DNA of 19,555 nt from contig JBBSDW010000051.1 of NCBI GenBank assembly GCA_038240295.1, positions 1 to 19,555 on the forward strand, given 5' to 3'. The notes below the pieces were generated by a model. The model searched no databases. It was not told the origin of the DNA and saw only the letters and a list, made by a program, of their open reading frames with translations. The position numbers and the translations under genes are program-made. Position 1 is the stretch's first letter, and each line of letters starts with the position of its first letter. Positions 7,452 through 15,862 of this stretch are shown here, one piece after another. The stretch is from JABDDM01 sp038240295 (lineage in GTDB: Bacteria > Bacteroidota > Ignavibacteria > Palsa-1295).

Positions 7452-8204
7452 TCACTTGACCGAGAAGTTCTGCCAGTTGGATGAACTTCCTCTATTTGTG
7501 CCGATCTTTTTCACGCGCCACTGATATTGCTGACCTGGAACAAGCTGCTCGGTCGCAAGACTGTCTGAATCGTAGTTGGTACTCAGCGGCCCGGCAAGCA
7601 AGAGATTATTACTACCCCAGACGATCTGCTTCGTATCGGCTTTGCGAACAATGATCTGGAATTGCCCGCCCAAACCGATATCGTTCCAGCTAAACGTTGT
7701 ACCATCCGAGTTGTCACCGCTCGGCGAATTGAGCATCGGTTTCGGCAAAAGCGCAAATGACTCGACGCTCGATGGCTTGCTGTATGTTTTCACGTTCGAG
7801 CCAGCAGTGTGATAGGCCTCGACCTGATAATAATTCTGGATCGAATAATTATTTGTGCCGAGCGAATCGATGAACGTCGTGTCGAGCGTTTCAACAAGCT
7901 GATTCGGTGACTCTATCGTGGCGACCTGCGACCGGTCACGCAACAATCCATCTGAGCCCAGCGTATCGTTCTTCGATCTAAATACGACATACCCGGTCGT
8001 GGTTTTGCCCGGATCGGATGTCCACTCCATCACGATGAAATCGAGCCCTGGGTCCGCGTAGATACCGTGATCGATTGGATTCGGTGGATAGCTCGTCGGA
8101 ATAAAATTAGGCTGCGGCGGCGTGACCGATGGCTCGATACTGCTCGGGCAGCCGTTCAGCATGCAGAACATTGCCAGGAGCGGAAGCAAGTACGCTCTTC
8201 TCAC
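7452..8204 (-). CDS. Lipoprotein with two fibronectin-III-like domains
   Basis: A 250-aa predicted lipoprotein of unknown function. MRRAYLLPLLAMFCMLNGC is a short signal peptide with lipobox LNGC (Cys19). After a Pro-rich spacer (SVTPPQPNFIPTSYPPNP) there are two beta-sandwich, FN3-like segments: about 50-150 (LDFIVMEWTSDPGKTTTGYVVFRS to NYYQVEAYHTAGS) and about 155-250 (TFSWNDIGLGGQFQIIVRKAD to PGQQYQWRVKKIG). There are no catalytic motifs, so a binding or scaffold role is likely. The start is GTG 8202-8204, overlapping the porV stop as GTGA. It is the only gene here with a strong Shine-Dalgarno (GGAGG, 7 bp spacing), which settles this non-ATG start. Its position right after porV makes it a candidate partner of the type IX attachment complex; that is a context inference. 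Confidence 0.85.
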   Translation of the reverse strand: MRRAYLLPLLAMFCMLNGCPSSIEPSVTPPQPNFIPTSYPPNPIDHGIYADPGLDFIVMEWTSDPGKTTTGYVVFRSKNDTLGSDGLLRDRSQVATIESPNQLVETLDTTFIDSLGTNNYSIQNYYQVEAYHTAGSNVKTYSKPSSVESFALLPKPMLNSPSGDNSDGTTFSWNDIGLGGQFQIIVRKADTKQIVWGSNNLLLAGPLSTNYDSDSLATEQLVPGQQYQWRVKKIGTNRGSSSNWQNFSVK

Positions 8205-9295
8205 TTCACAACCTCCGTTGAATCCGATGGCGGATTCAGAATATTATCGATGTCGACACCGAAGCTTAGACGGTGTTCGGGTCCGAGATCGTGAAGGGAC
8301 AATGAGTAATCGAGTTTGAGTTTTTTCTGCCAGACGAATCCAGCACCGGCGGCAAAATCGCCTTGATCGAGTCCCATCCTGACAGAAATATTTTCGCCAT
8401 ACGTAACGTCGAGTCCAAGATGTGGCTTGCCCGCTTCATGTACGGCAAAGTCGCAGGCAAGCGTTGCGACCGAATTGATAAAACTGAGTTCCTGCGTGTA
8501 TGCGGTACCGGCCAGGATTCGCATCGGGATCGTCTGTTGATGCTGCGTCGACCAGGTAAGCTTTGTGCCGCCGATATCGGTGAAGTTCGTGCCGATCGAA
8601 ACTTTGCCGAGCACAGGAATGAGCAGGTAATCGGCAAGTGAAAATCGGAGCATGATGCCGGCATCGACGCCAATGCCCTGGGCGGTGCCAAAGGTACCGA
8701 TCGACTGATGAATGTATTTGAAGTTCACACCGATCGGAAGTTCGATCGGGTGCGAATAATAAAGCCACCCCCAATCGACAACAAATTTATTATTACGAGC
8801 GACCGAGAGCACGACGGCATCCTGCACATCGCTAAAGATATCCTGATTGCCGTTGAAGGAGTTAAAGACCTGCTGCTCGCGCTCGGATGTGATATTGATG
8901 CCAGTGAGATCCGGAGTATGAGACATATCGCCTACACCAAGTCGTACCCAATTGAGCGCAACCGATGTGTTCGCCATCGGATAGGTCATCCCGAGATGGA
9001 AAAAATTTGCGAGTGCCGAGCCGGGCAATCCAAACTCCGAGGAATACATGAACCCGAAATACTTATGATCGAGGAGTGAAACACCGGCAGGATTCCAATG
9101 AAACGCCGATTCGTCGTTGGCGATCGCGCTGAATGCTCCGCCCATCGAAAGCGCGTGCGCTCCGACAGGAATCTCCAGGAACGCACCTGCATATTTGTCG
9201 TCCTGCGCCGCAGCTTTTTGAACAACCGCAACGCAAGCCATCGCCGCGAGTGTCGCGGCCAAAAACATCACATGCAGACTTTGCTTACCTGACAC
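8201..9295 (-). CDS. porV: Type IX secretion outer-membrane protein PorV (PorV/PorQ, UPF0164 family)
   Basis: PorV is an outer-membrane beta-barrel that receives T9SS cargo from the translocon and delivers it to the PorU sortase. The mature N-terminus (DDKYAGAFLEIPVGAHALSMGGAFSAIANDESAFHWNPAGV) is the hallmark of the family: a residue run GAxALxMGGA, then A.ND..A..WNPAG. The remainder alternates in barrel-like strands and ends with LDYSLSLHDLGPEHRLSFGVDI. A signal peptide with hydrophobic core MFLAATLAAMACVAVV and cleavage near AAA/Q precedes it. The start is uncertain: GTG 9293-9295 and TTG 9299-9301 keep the basic n-region (SGKQSLHV), while ATG 9266-9268 would begin inside the hydrophobic core. 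GTG is chosen, giving 364 aa and an 11-bp overlap with porU. Adjacent porU-porV order matches P. gingivalis. PorQ is the main alternative name; the neighbour favours PorV. Confidence 0.88.
   Translation of the reverse strand: MSGKQSLHVMFLAATLAAMACVAVVQKAAAQDDKYAGAFLEIPVGAHALSMGGAFSAIANDESAFHWNPAGVSLLDHKYFGFMYSSEFGLPGSALANFFHLGMTYPMANTSVALNWVRLGVGDMSHTPDLTGINITSEREQQVFNSFNGNQDIFSDVQDAVVLSVARNNKFVVDWGWLYYSHPIELPIGVNFKYIHQSIGTFGTAQGIGVDAGIMLRFSLADYLLIPVLGKVSIGTNFTDIGGTKLTWSTQHQQTIPMRILAGTAYTQELSFINSVATLACDFAVHEAGKPHLGLDVTYGENISVRMGLDQGDFAAGAGFVWQKKLKLDYSLSLHDLGPEHRLSFGVDIDNILNPPSDSTEVVK
8212..8216 (-). promoter_or_regulatory. Shine-Dalgarno GGAGG for the FN3-like lipoprotein GTG start
   Basis: GGAGG on the minus strand lies 7 bases before the GTG at 8204. 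It is inside the 3' end of porV and supports re-initiation at the GTGA overlap. The other junctions in the window show nothing comparable, so this gene is translated by an unusually SD-dependent start. Confidence 0.7.
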
Positions 9296-12200
9296 GCGCA
9301 AATTTTCCGGTAAGGTCTTTCTCGTCGGATGGAGTCTTTACGATCAGCTTATAAAAGTATGCACCGTTCGCAACTTCGGAGCCACCATCATCGTGGCCGT
9401 CCCACCACACTTCGTGATATCCAAGCGAAGTCGGAACGCCGGTGCCGCCTTTGAGAAATCCGAACGTCTGATTCGGATCATCCGAAGGAAACTGCAGGGT
9501 GCGAATGAGCCGGCCGCTGACCGTATAAATCCGGAGCTGCACCGACGATGCGAACGGGATACCTTTGATTTCGTAAGCAAGGAACATCAGCAGGCTGAAC
9601 GGATTCGGATAGCTCCCAAGTGTCTGAATAACGAAATTATGCGAGACGTTTACGGTTAGCGACTGCGCAGGTGCGATGTTGCCATTATTGTCTGTACCTT
9701 GTACCGAAAGTGTATGGGTGCCGTCTGTAAGATTTGGCTCGAAGTGCAAACTCGCTGTTGTCGGAGTGCGCAAGGAATCGAGCATCGCGAATTGCCCGGA
9801 ATTCAGCGATCGGCCATCGACTTTAACAGTCGTCTTGCCTGGCGTAATATCAATGCCGTTCGCATCCTGCAGCACAGCGGTAACATGCGGATGATCTGGC
9901 ACATCGCCATTGTTGACGAAGACCTGTCCCTCGACCGTGATGTCGATGACAGGAGGCGTATGATCGGTGTGATGGGCGACCGCAAAGTTGCCGAGATTTG
10001 GCGAGGTCGCTGTCAGGAGATCGCCATTACGGGTCGTCGGAAGGATGCTCCATTGGCGTGACCGATCGTCCTGACGATAGATAAATAAATTCGAAAGGTT
10101 TGTCGCGGTTGCAGTGTCGGTCAGATCGATGCGGAGTGTGACGAGTGCCGGCTGCGCGAGCGGAATGGCGCCGAGTGAATCGCTAACGATCCGGACTCCT
10201 GCGTAATGTTGTTTCGCCTGAGAGATCAACCGGACAAAATGAATATCGGGCTCCTGATTTGCATATTGCTGCAAGATCGGCAACTGCGGCAAGCGTGTCA
10301 CGCGTAAGACATCAGTCGGCACATTGCCTTCAGCACCCGCTGGTAGCTCGATGCTGACAGAACCCCCATCGAAGCTCGCGGCCTGGTGCGGCCCCGTGAT
10401 CGTTGTGCCGATGGTTTGAAGATAGGCAGCAGCCCCGCGAGCGAGTGGCGTTGCGTGGGATGAATCGTTGCGAAGAGAGCTATCGCGAAGCGAAAGAGGT
10501 GTCGTCCCCGCTTGGGCCTGCACGATAAATGTAATGTTCGCTGTATCAAGCAACGAACCATCGATCTGCAAGTTTGTCAGTTGCGATGAATGTGCGGCAA
10601 TACTGGGGATCGTAGCCGTTGCCAGCGTTAGCTTCGATGTTGTATCGCGAAGTGCGACGCTTACATTTTGTGCAATATCCGAACCCCAGTTATACACGCC
10701 CTCCTGCCATACGAGTCCGTTGGGAGTTGCGCGATATCTACCTACGATGTTCGCGTGCAGCGGATCGCGAAACGCCGCGGGATCGGAAGAAGCACCGATC
10801 GTGAGCTTTGCCGAATCACTTGTGAGTGCAAGACCCGTGGTTGGAAAAAGATAGGCTCGGCCGGCGACGATCATACTCCTGGCGAAGTTCGTACCGGAGA
10901 TCGCAGGCGTCTGGTAGCGATCCCCCACCAACGACATCTGCACAGAGTCCCTTGGCCGTGCTTCTGTATTGTTGCCAGCAGCATCGGTGAGATAATAGTG
11001 GATCACTGCCCACACCGATTGGACACCGCCTGGCGACTGCACAGCCGCCGAAAAGGTAAGATTTGTGCCGACATCCGCTGGATGCGGATCGAATTCAAGT
11101 TCGGAGATGCGGGCTGCCGTGAATGTCAGATCGGTTGTCGCACGTCCCCACGTCGAGTGATCGCTCTGATAAACGACTACGTGATATTCACCGGTCGAAA
11201 AGGTAGTTGTTGCTGGTATGACATCGGTAGTGTTGAATGCCCCATTAACTACTGGCACATTGTCGATGACGTGCGGCGTGGGAAATGGCTCATTGCCATC
11301 ACCCATAAGTTCGATTCGCGCGAGGCCCGTTTTGAGTGTGGTTGTGCCGATGATCGTCAGTGACTGGCCTGGTTGCACTGCACGCGTCGAGAGTGTCAGT
11401 CCGACCTTTTGATCCGGAAGAAACGGCGAAACGAGTGGATCGCCGAGAAAGAGATAGGAAAGCATGAGCGTCGGATCGACCAGATTACCGATCGGATCGT
11501 TCGAAACATAATAATCGATCTTTCCGGCAGTGATCCGCGCACCATACGTGGCCGGCATGGAATCGAACATTCGCACGAGCAGTGCGCCCGCAAGATGCTG
11601 ATCTTCGGTCCTGAATCCAAACGAAGACGCGCCAAGTGCTCCGATCGCGCCTCCCTGAGGAGCGAGCAACAGCGCGGGGAGCAATGCCCCTTGCGTAGAA
11701 CCATCGAAAGCGCCGGTGAAACAGGTTAGACTCGCAATGAATGGCAGATGTGCATCATTCGTAAGCCGGCCCGCATCTTCGGCAAGGAAAAGCGAGCGGC
11801 CAGTAAACGGAATCGGATCTGCCCAAACGCCCAAACCGCCGTGGCCCATGAAATGGACGTAGGATACGCCGCTATTGATCGCCGCTATAAGCTCCTTATC
11901 GGTACCGTAATAGGGCAACGTAAGATCGAGCCCAAGACGCTCGACACCAACATTTTCGGGCAAAGCAGTGCCAAGCAGATAATTGACCTGTCCGTAAAAA
12001 TCATTTCCGTTCAAATGCTCACCCGACACAAAGAGCGCCCGATCTTTCCAAACGCCGGGCGATACAGGATCCTGACCGAAGCGAATGACCTTGTTGACGT
12101 ATTGTTCGTCCTGCAACGTCGAAGTCGAAGGCAGGCGTCCGAGCAGAATGTCGGGGATGAGATCGTCGCCATCGAGCAACGTGAACCAGGTATCCGTCGA

Positions 12201-14534
12201 GGTTGCGCCAAAATCGTAACTCTGGAAGTAGAATGTCGGCACTTGTTCTGGCGGAGCAAATTTTACGCTGTCATCCGTTCCAAGATGCGTGGTACCAACG
12301 AGCAACACGGCCCGTGGCGGATCCTGCCAGTTGTTATAGGCGTATTGGAGAAAATCCTTGATCGCCTGTGGAGAGCGTGCACCAAAGTTAAACTGATCGT
12401 AGATATTCGCAACATCGATGAGCTTCCCCGACATTCCATCGCGCGTGCGGTGCTCGGCAATGAGTTTTGTTAGCGCAGTCGGACCGATATCGCCCTTGTC
12501 GTTCTTCATCAAATGATCGTGGTCTGTAATGACCACGTAGGCGCCAGCATTGGCGGGATCGCGAAGATCGACCCACGAATCGCGCCGATATCGCGCCGGC
12601 TTCAGCTTCAAGCTTTCAACCGTTGCATAGAACTGATCGGCATCCGAGGCGACGTTCAGTTGAAAGATCGCTTTGATGCCATTCTGGCTCGGGCCACCGG
12701 CATCGATGAACATGTTGGATATTTTCGAAACGCCTTTGCGATAGATCGAAATATCGCTGCGTGTAAAGTTGCTGAGTGTGAACTGATACAGGCCTGTCGG
12801 ACTTGCCTTTGGCACCGAGAACTGGATCGCATCCTGGTAGGCGGCGTAGAGCCTGTCGTAATCGAGATCGAACCAGTTGACATCGAACTGACAGTATTGC
12901 TCGTCGGTCTTGACCTTGCTCGTCACGCGAATCTCCAGCGGAAAACTTACTCGGGTCGAAGAATCGGTCGAGATGAGTGTCTTCAAAATTCCAGGTGGCG
13001 GCGGAGCCTGCAGAATTCGCTGGCTCAGCGTATCGGTCGAAAGAAATTTCAGGACCTGACTATCCCAGATCCCAAAAAGTAACTCCGTCCCGTTCACACT
13101 CACATCAGCCTGATTCTCGTTCGGGACATCGGGCAGTACTTCGCCGTGACTGCCGACGGTGCCCGGATCGAAATGCGAAACGCCGTGAAAGGCCATGCGC
13201 AAGGTAAACGGTTTGCCGTTCTCAAGATCGGGATAGGGAGTGACCGTATCGAGCGTGATGCTCTGCGCCGTACGCACTTGCGCCGTAAAGGCATGATCTC
13301 GCAACGAAGAGAGATTGTTGATGTCGGAGATCTCAAGATTCTCGAGATAGTTATCGTGCTCGTAATGCAACCGCGTCCGAAACGAGCTGTTGCGCAAGTC
13401 AGTGAACTTCGATTTATCTGCCTCACGAATTTCGCCGGATTCCTCAACCAATCGCTTGACTCCACCCTGAGGCAGCGGCGAATACTTTGATCCCCAAACG
13501 AGATAGTATACGTTGTAGTGGGTGAACGGGTCGTAGTACTCGTCGCCATACGGGCTGTTGTACTTCAACGTTTTTTCCTCACCGAAGAACTCGAAATAAT
13601 CGTTCGGATCGAAATGCCCATCCTGATGGTCGAAGACGTAAACCGGGACTTGCTGACCTTGCGAAACAATGCGAAGCGTCGCCGGATCGACCGTCGAGGC
13701 ATCGAGTCCGAATTGCTTCAGATCGTCGAAGGTGATGTGATAGATGCCGTCCTTGTTGACGTACATCCGGTAGATGTACCCATCGTCGGCGCGAATGCCT
13801 GCGATCTGCTGAACGTCATCGACAGCTGCAGTGCGGAGTTTGCTGCCGGACGCCTTTTGTGCAGCGAGCCGATTGCGAAAGGTCGAACTCGCGGCGGTGT
13901 AAGCTTCGCGCGTATTCGTGATAGCGATGGAGGGATCGAGGCCCTTCGGATCGGAGATCGTAACAACAATTTTCCTGGCGTAGGATAGCGAGTGATGCGC
14001 CGCGTCGTAGTCATAACAACCAACGAGCAGAGACCCGATATCGACAGCGCGTGCGCGGCCGGCATATTGGAACTGCGCTACACCAAGCGATAGGTGGCGA
14101 AAGGTCGTCTTTGAAGGCCTGACGACCGTTTGCTTTGCCGAGCCATCGAGAACGACCGGCATGGTCGCCGACGGAATAAAAAAGTTTGATCCAACCACCA
14201 TCGAGGCGCGATCGACCGAGACAACAGTAACATTTGACCTCGCAGACGCACGTACCGTGATCGAAGCCGGAGCAAATAGGTCGCCATTTTGGCGTTGCTC
14301 TTGCAAGGCCGAAAGTGTGATACCGGCCTGCGAAGTGTCGAACTGCGGACGCGGAAAATCAAGCTCGATCGTGACAGAATTCGCCGAATGAGCAAGCTCG
14401 ATAACTTTAACAGCGCGTACGGGAGCACGGGACGATTGCGCGAGCGCAACATCCTGCAATGAATGAGTTAAGAGCAACAAGACGAGACATACACTCACGA
14501 GAGTGAGTACATGGGTCTCTACAAAAGCTTTCAC
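9285..14534 (-). CDS. porU: Type IX secretion system sortase PorU (gingipain-like C25 peptidase), very large form
   Basis: PorU removes the C-terminal sorting domain of T9SS cargo at the cell surface and attaches the cargo to A-LPS. The 1749-aa product has a signal peptide (MKAFVETHVLTLVSVCLVLLLL..., cleavage near ALA/Q) and a PorU-type N-terminal region (YIYRMYVNKDGIYHITFDDL at about 248). The C25 caspase-like peptidase domain spans about 665-1040, with His898 in HFMGHGG and Cys938 in SLTCFTGAF as the catalytic dyad. After it come a CARDB-like module (near 1280, VYNWGSDIAQNVSV), an Ig-like module (near 1530, PPVIDITVEG) and a C-terminal domain from about 1643 with YPNPF, then FlgD-like NGAYFYKLIV. 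The last part matches T9SS sorting/FlgD_ig domains, which PorU keeps. The frame has no ATG near its start; GTG 14532-14534 gives a good signal peptide, and TTG 14567 is an alternative. It is much longer than P. gingivalis PorU (about 1160 aa). The porV stop-start overlap follows. Confidence 0.9.
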   Translation of the reverse strand: MKAFVETHVLTLVSVCLVLLLLTHSLQDVALAQSSRAPVRAVKVIELAHSANSVTIELDFPRPQFDTSQAGITLSALQEQRQNGDLFAPASITVRASARSNVTVVSVDRASMVVGSNFFIPSATMPVVLDGSAKQTVVRPSKTTFRHLSLGVAQFQYAGRARAVDIGSLLVGCYDYDAAHHSLSYARKIVVTISDPKGLDPSIAITNTREAYTAASSTFRNRLAAQKASGSKLRTAAVDDVQQIAGIRADDGYIYRMYVNKDGIYHITFDDLKQFGLDASTVDPATLRIVSQGQQVPVYVFDHQDGHFDPNDYFEFFGEEKTLKYNSPYGDEYYDPFTHYNVYYLVWGSKYSPLPQGGVKRLVEESGEIREADKSKFTDLRNSSFRTRLHYEHDNYLENLEISDINNLSSLRDHAFTAQVRTAQSITLDTVTPYPDLENGKPFTLRMAFHGVSHFDPGTVGSHGEVLPDVPNENQADVSVNGTELLFGIWDSQVLKFLSTDTLSQRILQAPPPPGILKTLISTDSSTRVSFPLEIRVTSKVKTDEQYCQFDVNWFDLDYDRLYAAYQDAIQFSVPKASPTGLYQFTLSNFTRSDISIYRKGVSKISNMFIDAGGPSQNGIKAIFQLNVASDADQFYATVESLKLKPARYRRDSWVDLRDPANAGAYVVITDHDHLMKNDKGDIGPTALTKLIAEHRTRDGMSGKLIDVANIYDQFNFGARSPQAIKDFLQYAYNNWQDPPRAVLLVGTTHLGTDDSVKFAPPEQVPTFYFQSYDFGATSTDTWFTLLDGDDLIPDILLGRLPSTSTLQDEQYVNKVIRFGQDPVSPGVWKDRALFVSGEHLNGNDFYGQVNYLLGTALPENVGVERLGLDLTLPYYGTDKELIAAINSGVSYVHFMGHGGLGVWADPIPFTGRSLFLAEDAGRLTNDAHLPFIASLTCFTGAFDGSTQGALLPALLLAPQGGAIGALGASSFGFRTEDQHLAGALLVRMFDSMPATYGARITAGKIDYYVSNDPIGNLVDPTLMLSYLFLGDPLVSPFLPDQKVGLTLSTRAVQPGQSLTIIGTTTLKTGLARIELMGDGNEPFPTPHVIDNVPVVNGAFNTTDVIPATTTFSTGEYHVVVYQSDHSTWGRATTDLTFTAARISELEFDPHPADVGTNLTFSAAVQSPGGVQSVWAVIHYYLTDAAGNNTEARPRDSVQMSLVGDRYQTPAISGTNFARSMIVAGRAYLFPTTGLALTSDSAKLTIGASSDPAAFRDPLHANIVGRYRATPNGLVWQEGVYNWGSDIAQNVSVALRDTTSKLTLATATIPSIAAHSSQLTNLQIDGSLLDTANITFIVQAQAGTTPLSLRDSSLRNDSSHATPLARGAAAYLQTIGTTITGPHQAASFDGGSVSIELPAGAEGNVPTDVLRVTRLPQLPILQQYANQEPDIHFVRLISQAKQHYAGVRIVSDSLGAIPLAQPALVTLRIDLTDTATATNLSNLFIYRQDDRSRQWSILPTTRNGDLLTATSPNLGNFAVAHHTDHTPPVIDITVEGQVFVNNGDVPDHPHVTAVLQDANGIDITPGKTTVKVDGRSLNSGQFAMLDSLRTPTTASLHFEPNLTDGTHTLSVQGTDNNGNIAPAQSLTVNVSHNFVIQTLGSYPNPFSLLMFLAYEIKGIPFASSVQLRIYTVSGRLIRTLQFPSDDPNQTFGFLKGGTGVPTSLGYHEVWWDGHDDGGSEVANGAYFYKLIVKTPSDEKDLTGKFARVR

Positions 14535-14621
14535 AATCCTATGAGCAATCAGGCACCGGTCGGGCAAGTGCTTCAGCGTTCAACACCGAGGCGAGACCAT
14601 TTCGTTACCTGCTAAGTGTAA

Positions 14622-14652
14622 CAAAATAAGACAATTTGGAGCCATTTCCAAG
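14622..14652 (-). promoter_or_regulatory. Candidate promoter of the porU cluster
   Basis: On the minus strand a TTG (complement of 14649-14651) stands 20 bases before TATTTTG (complement of 14622-14628). This resembles Bacteroidota promoters (TTTG at -33, TAnnTTTG at -7) with one base missing from the -7 motif. It would give a leader of roughly 80 bases before GTG 14534. The rest of 14535-14686 shows no gene or convincing terminator. Confidence 0.25.
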
Positions 14653-14686
14653 AAACTGGATGAAAAAGAAAACTTCCGCCCCTCAT

Positions 14687-15181
14687 TTAGTGATTCTGTG
14701 TCAGGCGATTTAGGAGGTTAGTGTAGTACGAAAACGATTCGGAGTTCGACGAACCTCGCGGGGGGTCAAACCTTGACGAGAGCTTTCCTGCCAGAGCGAC
14801 CTTCGAGATGTCACCATACAATTCTCGAATTGTATGATCATAATTTGCTGTGCTGGTTTCCTCCACTGCTGAATAGTAACTGTTTCCTGAAGATTGCCGA
14901 ACAGCATCTGTGTCGGCAAGCAGCCAAGATTCAAGCTTCTTCTTCGCGACCACCAGATGCAAAAATCTGAGATCGCGCCCAAGCTGGAATTCAACGCGAC
15001 ACTCTACGGAGAATTTTGATCGGATAGCCGTGACGCAAGGCTCACGATCTGCGTCGAGAAGTATGATCCCTGCTTCGTATCGAGCATTTCGAAAATTATT
15101 CAGGCGATCGGAGGCGCGCTTAATCAGGTTTGGCGTGCCTTCATTGCTGGGATGTCGAACTCGCAAGTTGGAAAATCCCAT
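14687..15181 (-). pseudogene. DUF4276 / Toprim-like protein remnant (truncated N-terminus)
   Basis: An open 164-codon frame whose product matches the C-terminal three quarters of DUF4276-type proteins. It has an Asp-rich strand AGIILLDADREPC, then VVAKKKLESWLLADTDAVRQ (the EAW-like motif of the family), then DISKVALAGKLSSRFDPPRGSSNSESFSYYTNLLNRL, which parallels the conserved FDP..N.S.SF..F...L ending. In intact members about 40 residues with a conserved Glu (VEGxTE-like) come first. Here the frame has a TGA immediately before the ATG (15179-15181), so that half of the Toprim-like active site is missing. The DUF4276 family often pairs with an AAA/SMC-like ATPase gene in defence-type modules, and the remains of such an ATPase lie directly upstream. 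The gene is probably non-functional. Confidence is good for the family and moderate for truncation. Confidence 0.65.
14815..14836. repeat. Perfect 10-bp inverted repeat inside the DUF4276 remnant
   Basis: CATACAATTC (14815-14824) and GAATTGTATG (14827-14836) are exact reverse complements separated by TC. The segment also encodes HTIRELYG in the remnant, so the symmetry may be chance. A 2-base loop cannot form an ordinary hairpin; a dimer-binding site is the only structural reading. Confidence 0.25.
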
Positions 15182-15843
15182 CGACCGTCAAGCTACCGTT
15201 CATGACCTTCGAGCTCGAACGAGAGGTTTCGACATTGACGCTCAAAAACTTCCACAGGTCGATCGTATCTCTTACTATGAGTGCTGGAGTCTGCTCAAAT
15301 GCTGTCGCGAGAAACGTTCGGTTGCGAACGCTCTTATCCAAATAGGAGACACTTCCGGAATCCGTGATATCCCCTGACCTCGTCAAAGAATCCATCGAGC
15401 GGGTGATCTCGAAAGCAGTCGGGCTGGCATCACCTTTAGAGAGAGGGAATCAACAAGTGCTCCCGGAGAACATTAGGCGTTGGTTCAAGAGGGTCGAATT
15501 CAAGTTCATACTCATATCCCTTGAAGTGATACTCCCCCAAAGCGGCGTGACGATCCACGAAATTGAGTGTGTCATCGCCAACGATCCCAATTGAAACTTC
15601 TGGCGAGCCAACGGATTCAGCAGATCGCTCGGTTTGGTTGAGAACTGCCTTCGCGCCTCCAAATTCACCGACGGCAACCCCAATGGGTACCCGGACACTC
15701 GCTTATAAAAACTTCAGCGCCGAAAGGAAATTGCTCTTGCCAGATTCATTCGCACCAACAATTACATTTAGTGGCCCAAGCGTAATCGGGGCGGAGTCGA
15801 AGGCAACACTTTTGAATCCGCGGATCTGAACCTTCGAAAGCAT
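15141..15843 (-). pseudogene. Broken AAA/SMC-like ATPase (AAA_15/AAA_21 type)
   Basis: The remains of an ATPase that would pair with the DUF4276 gene. ATG 15841-15843 opens MLSKVQIRGFKSVAFDSAPI, the standard start of RecF/SMC-like AAA proteins, followed by Walker A GANESGKS (30-37). A TAA at 15703-15705 interrupts after 46 codons. Reading on in the same frame continues sensible protein (RVPIGVAVGEFGGAKAVLNQ to EYELEFDPLEP) to a TAA at 15436-15438. A shift to another frame then gives SYLDKSVRNRTFLATAF, IVRDTIDLWKFLSVNV and RSSSKVMNG, stopping at 15141. That fits the middle of such ATPases, but the ABC signature and Walker B that should follow are absent, so roughly half the gene is deleted. 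The net length (703 bp) is not a multiple of three. It begins 19 bp after the secA stop. Almost certainly a pseudogene unless sequencing errors are involved. Confidence 0.75.
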
Positions 15844-15862
15844 TGGATCTCAGTTTAGCGCA

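Noticed and set aside
12518..12537. Stem of 7 bp (CGTGGTC/GACCACG) as an RNA hairpin
   Set aside because: It lies inside the conserved first strand of the PorU C25 domain (AYVVITDHDH), so the symmetry is explained by coding sequence.
9285..14534. Large C25 protein as a secreted gingipain-like virulence protease
   Set aside because: The PorU-type N-terminal region and the directly adjacent porV favour the T9SS sortase.
14535..14686. TTGGA/TCCAA hairpin upstream of porU as a terminator for the decayed cassette
   Set aside because: The stem is only 5 bp and the following T-rich stretch is interrupted; it overlaps the candidate porU promoter.
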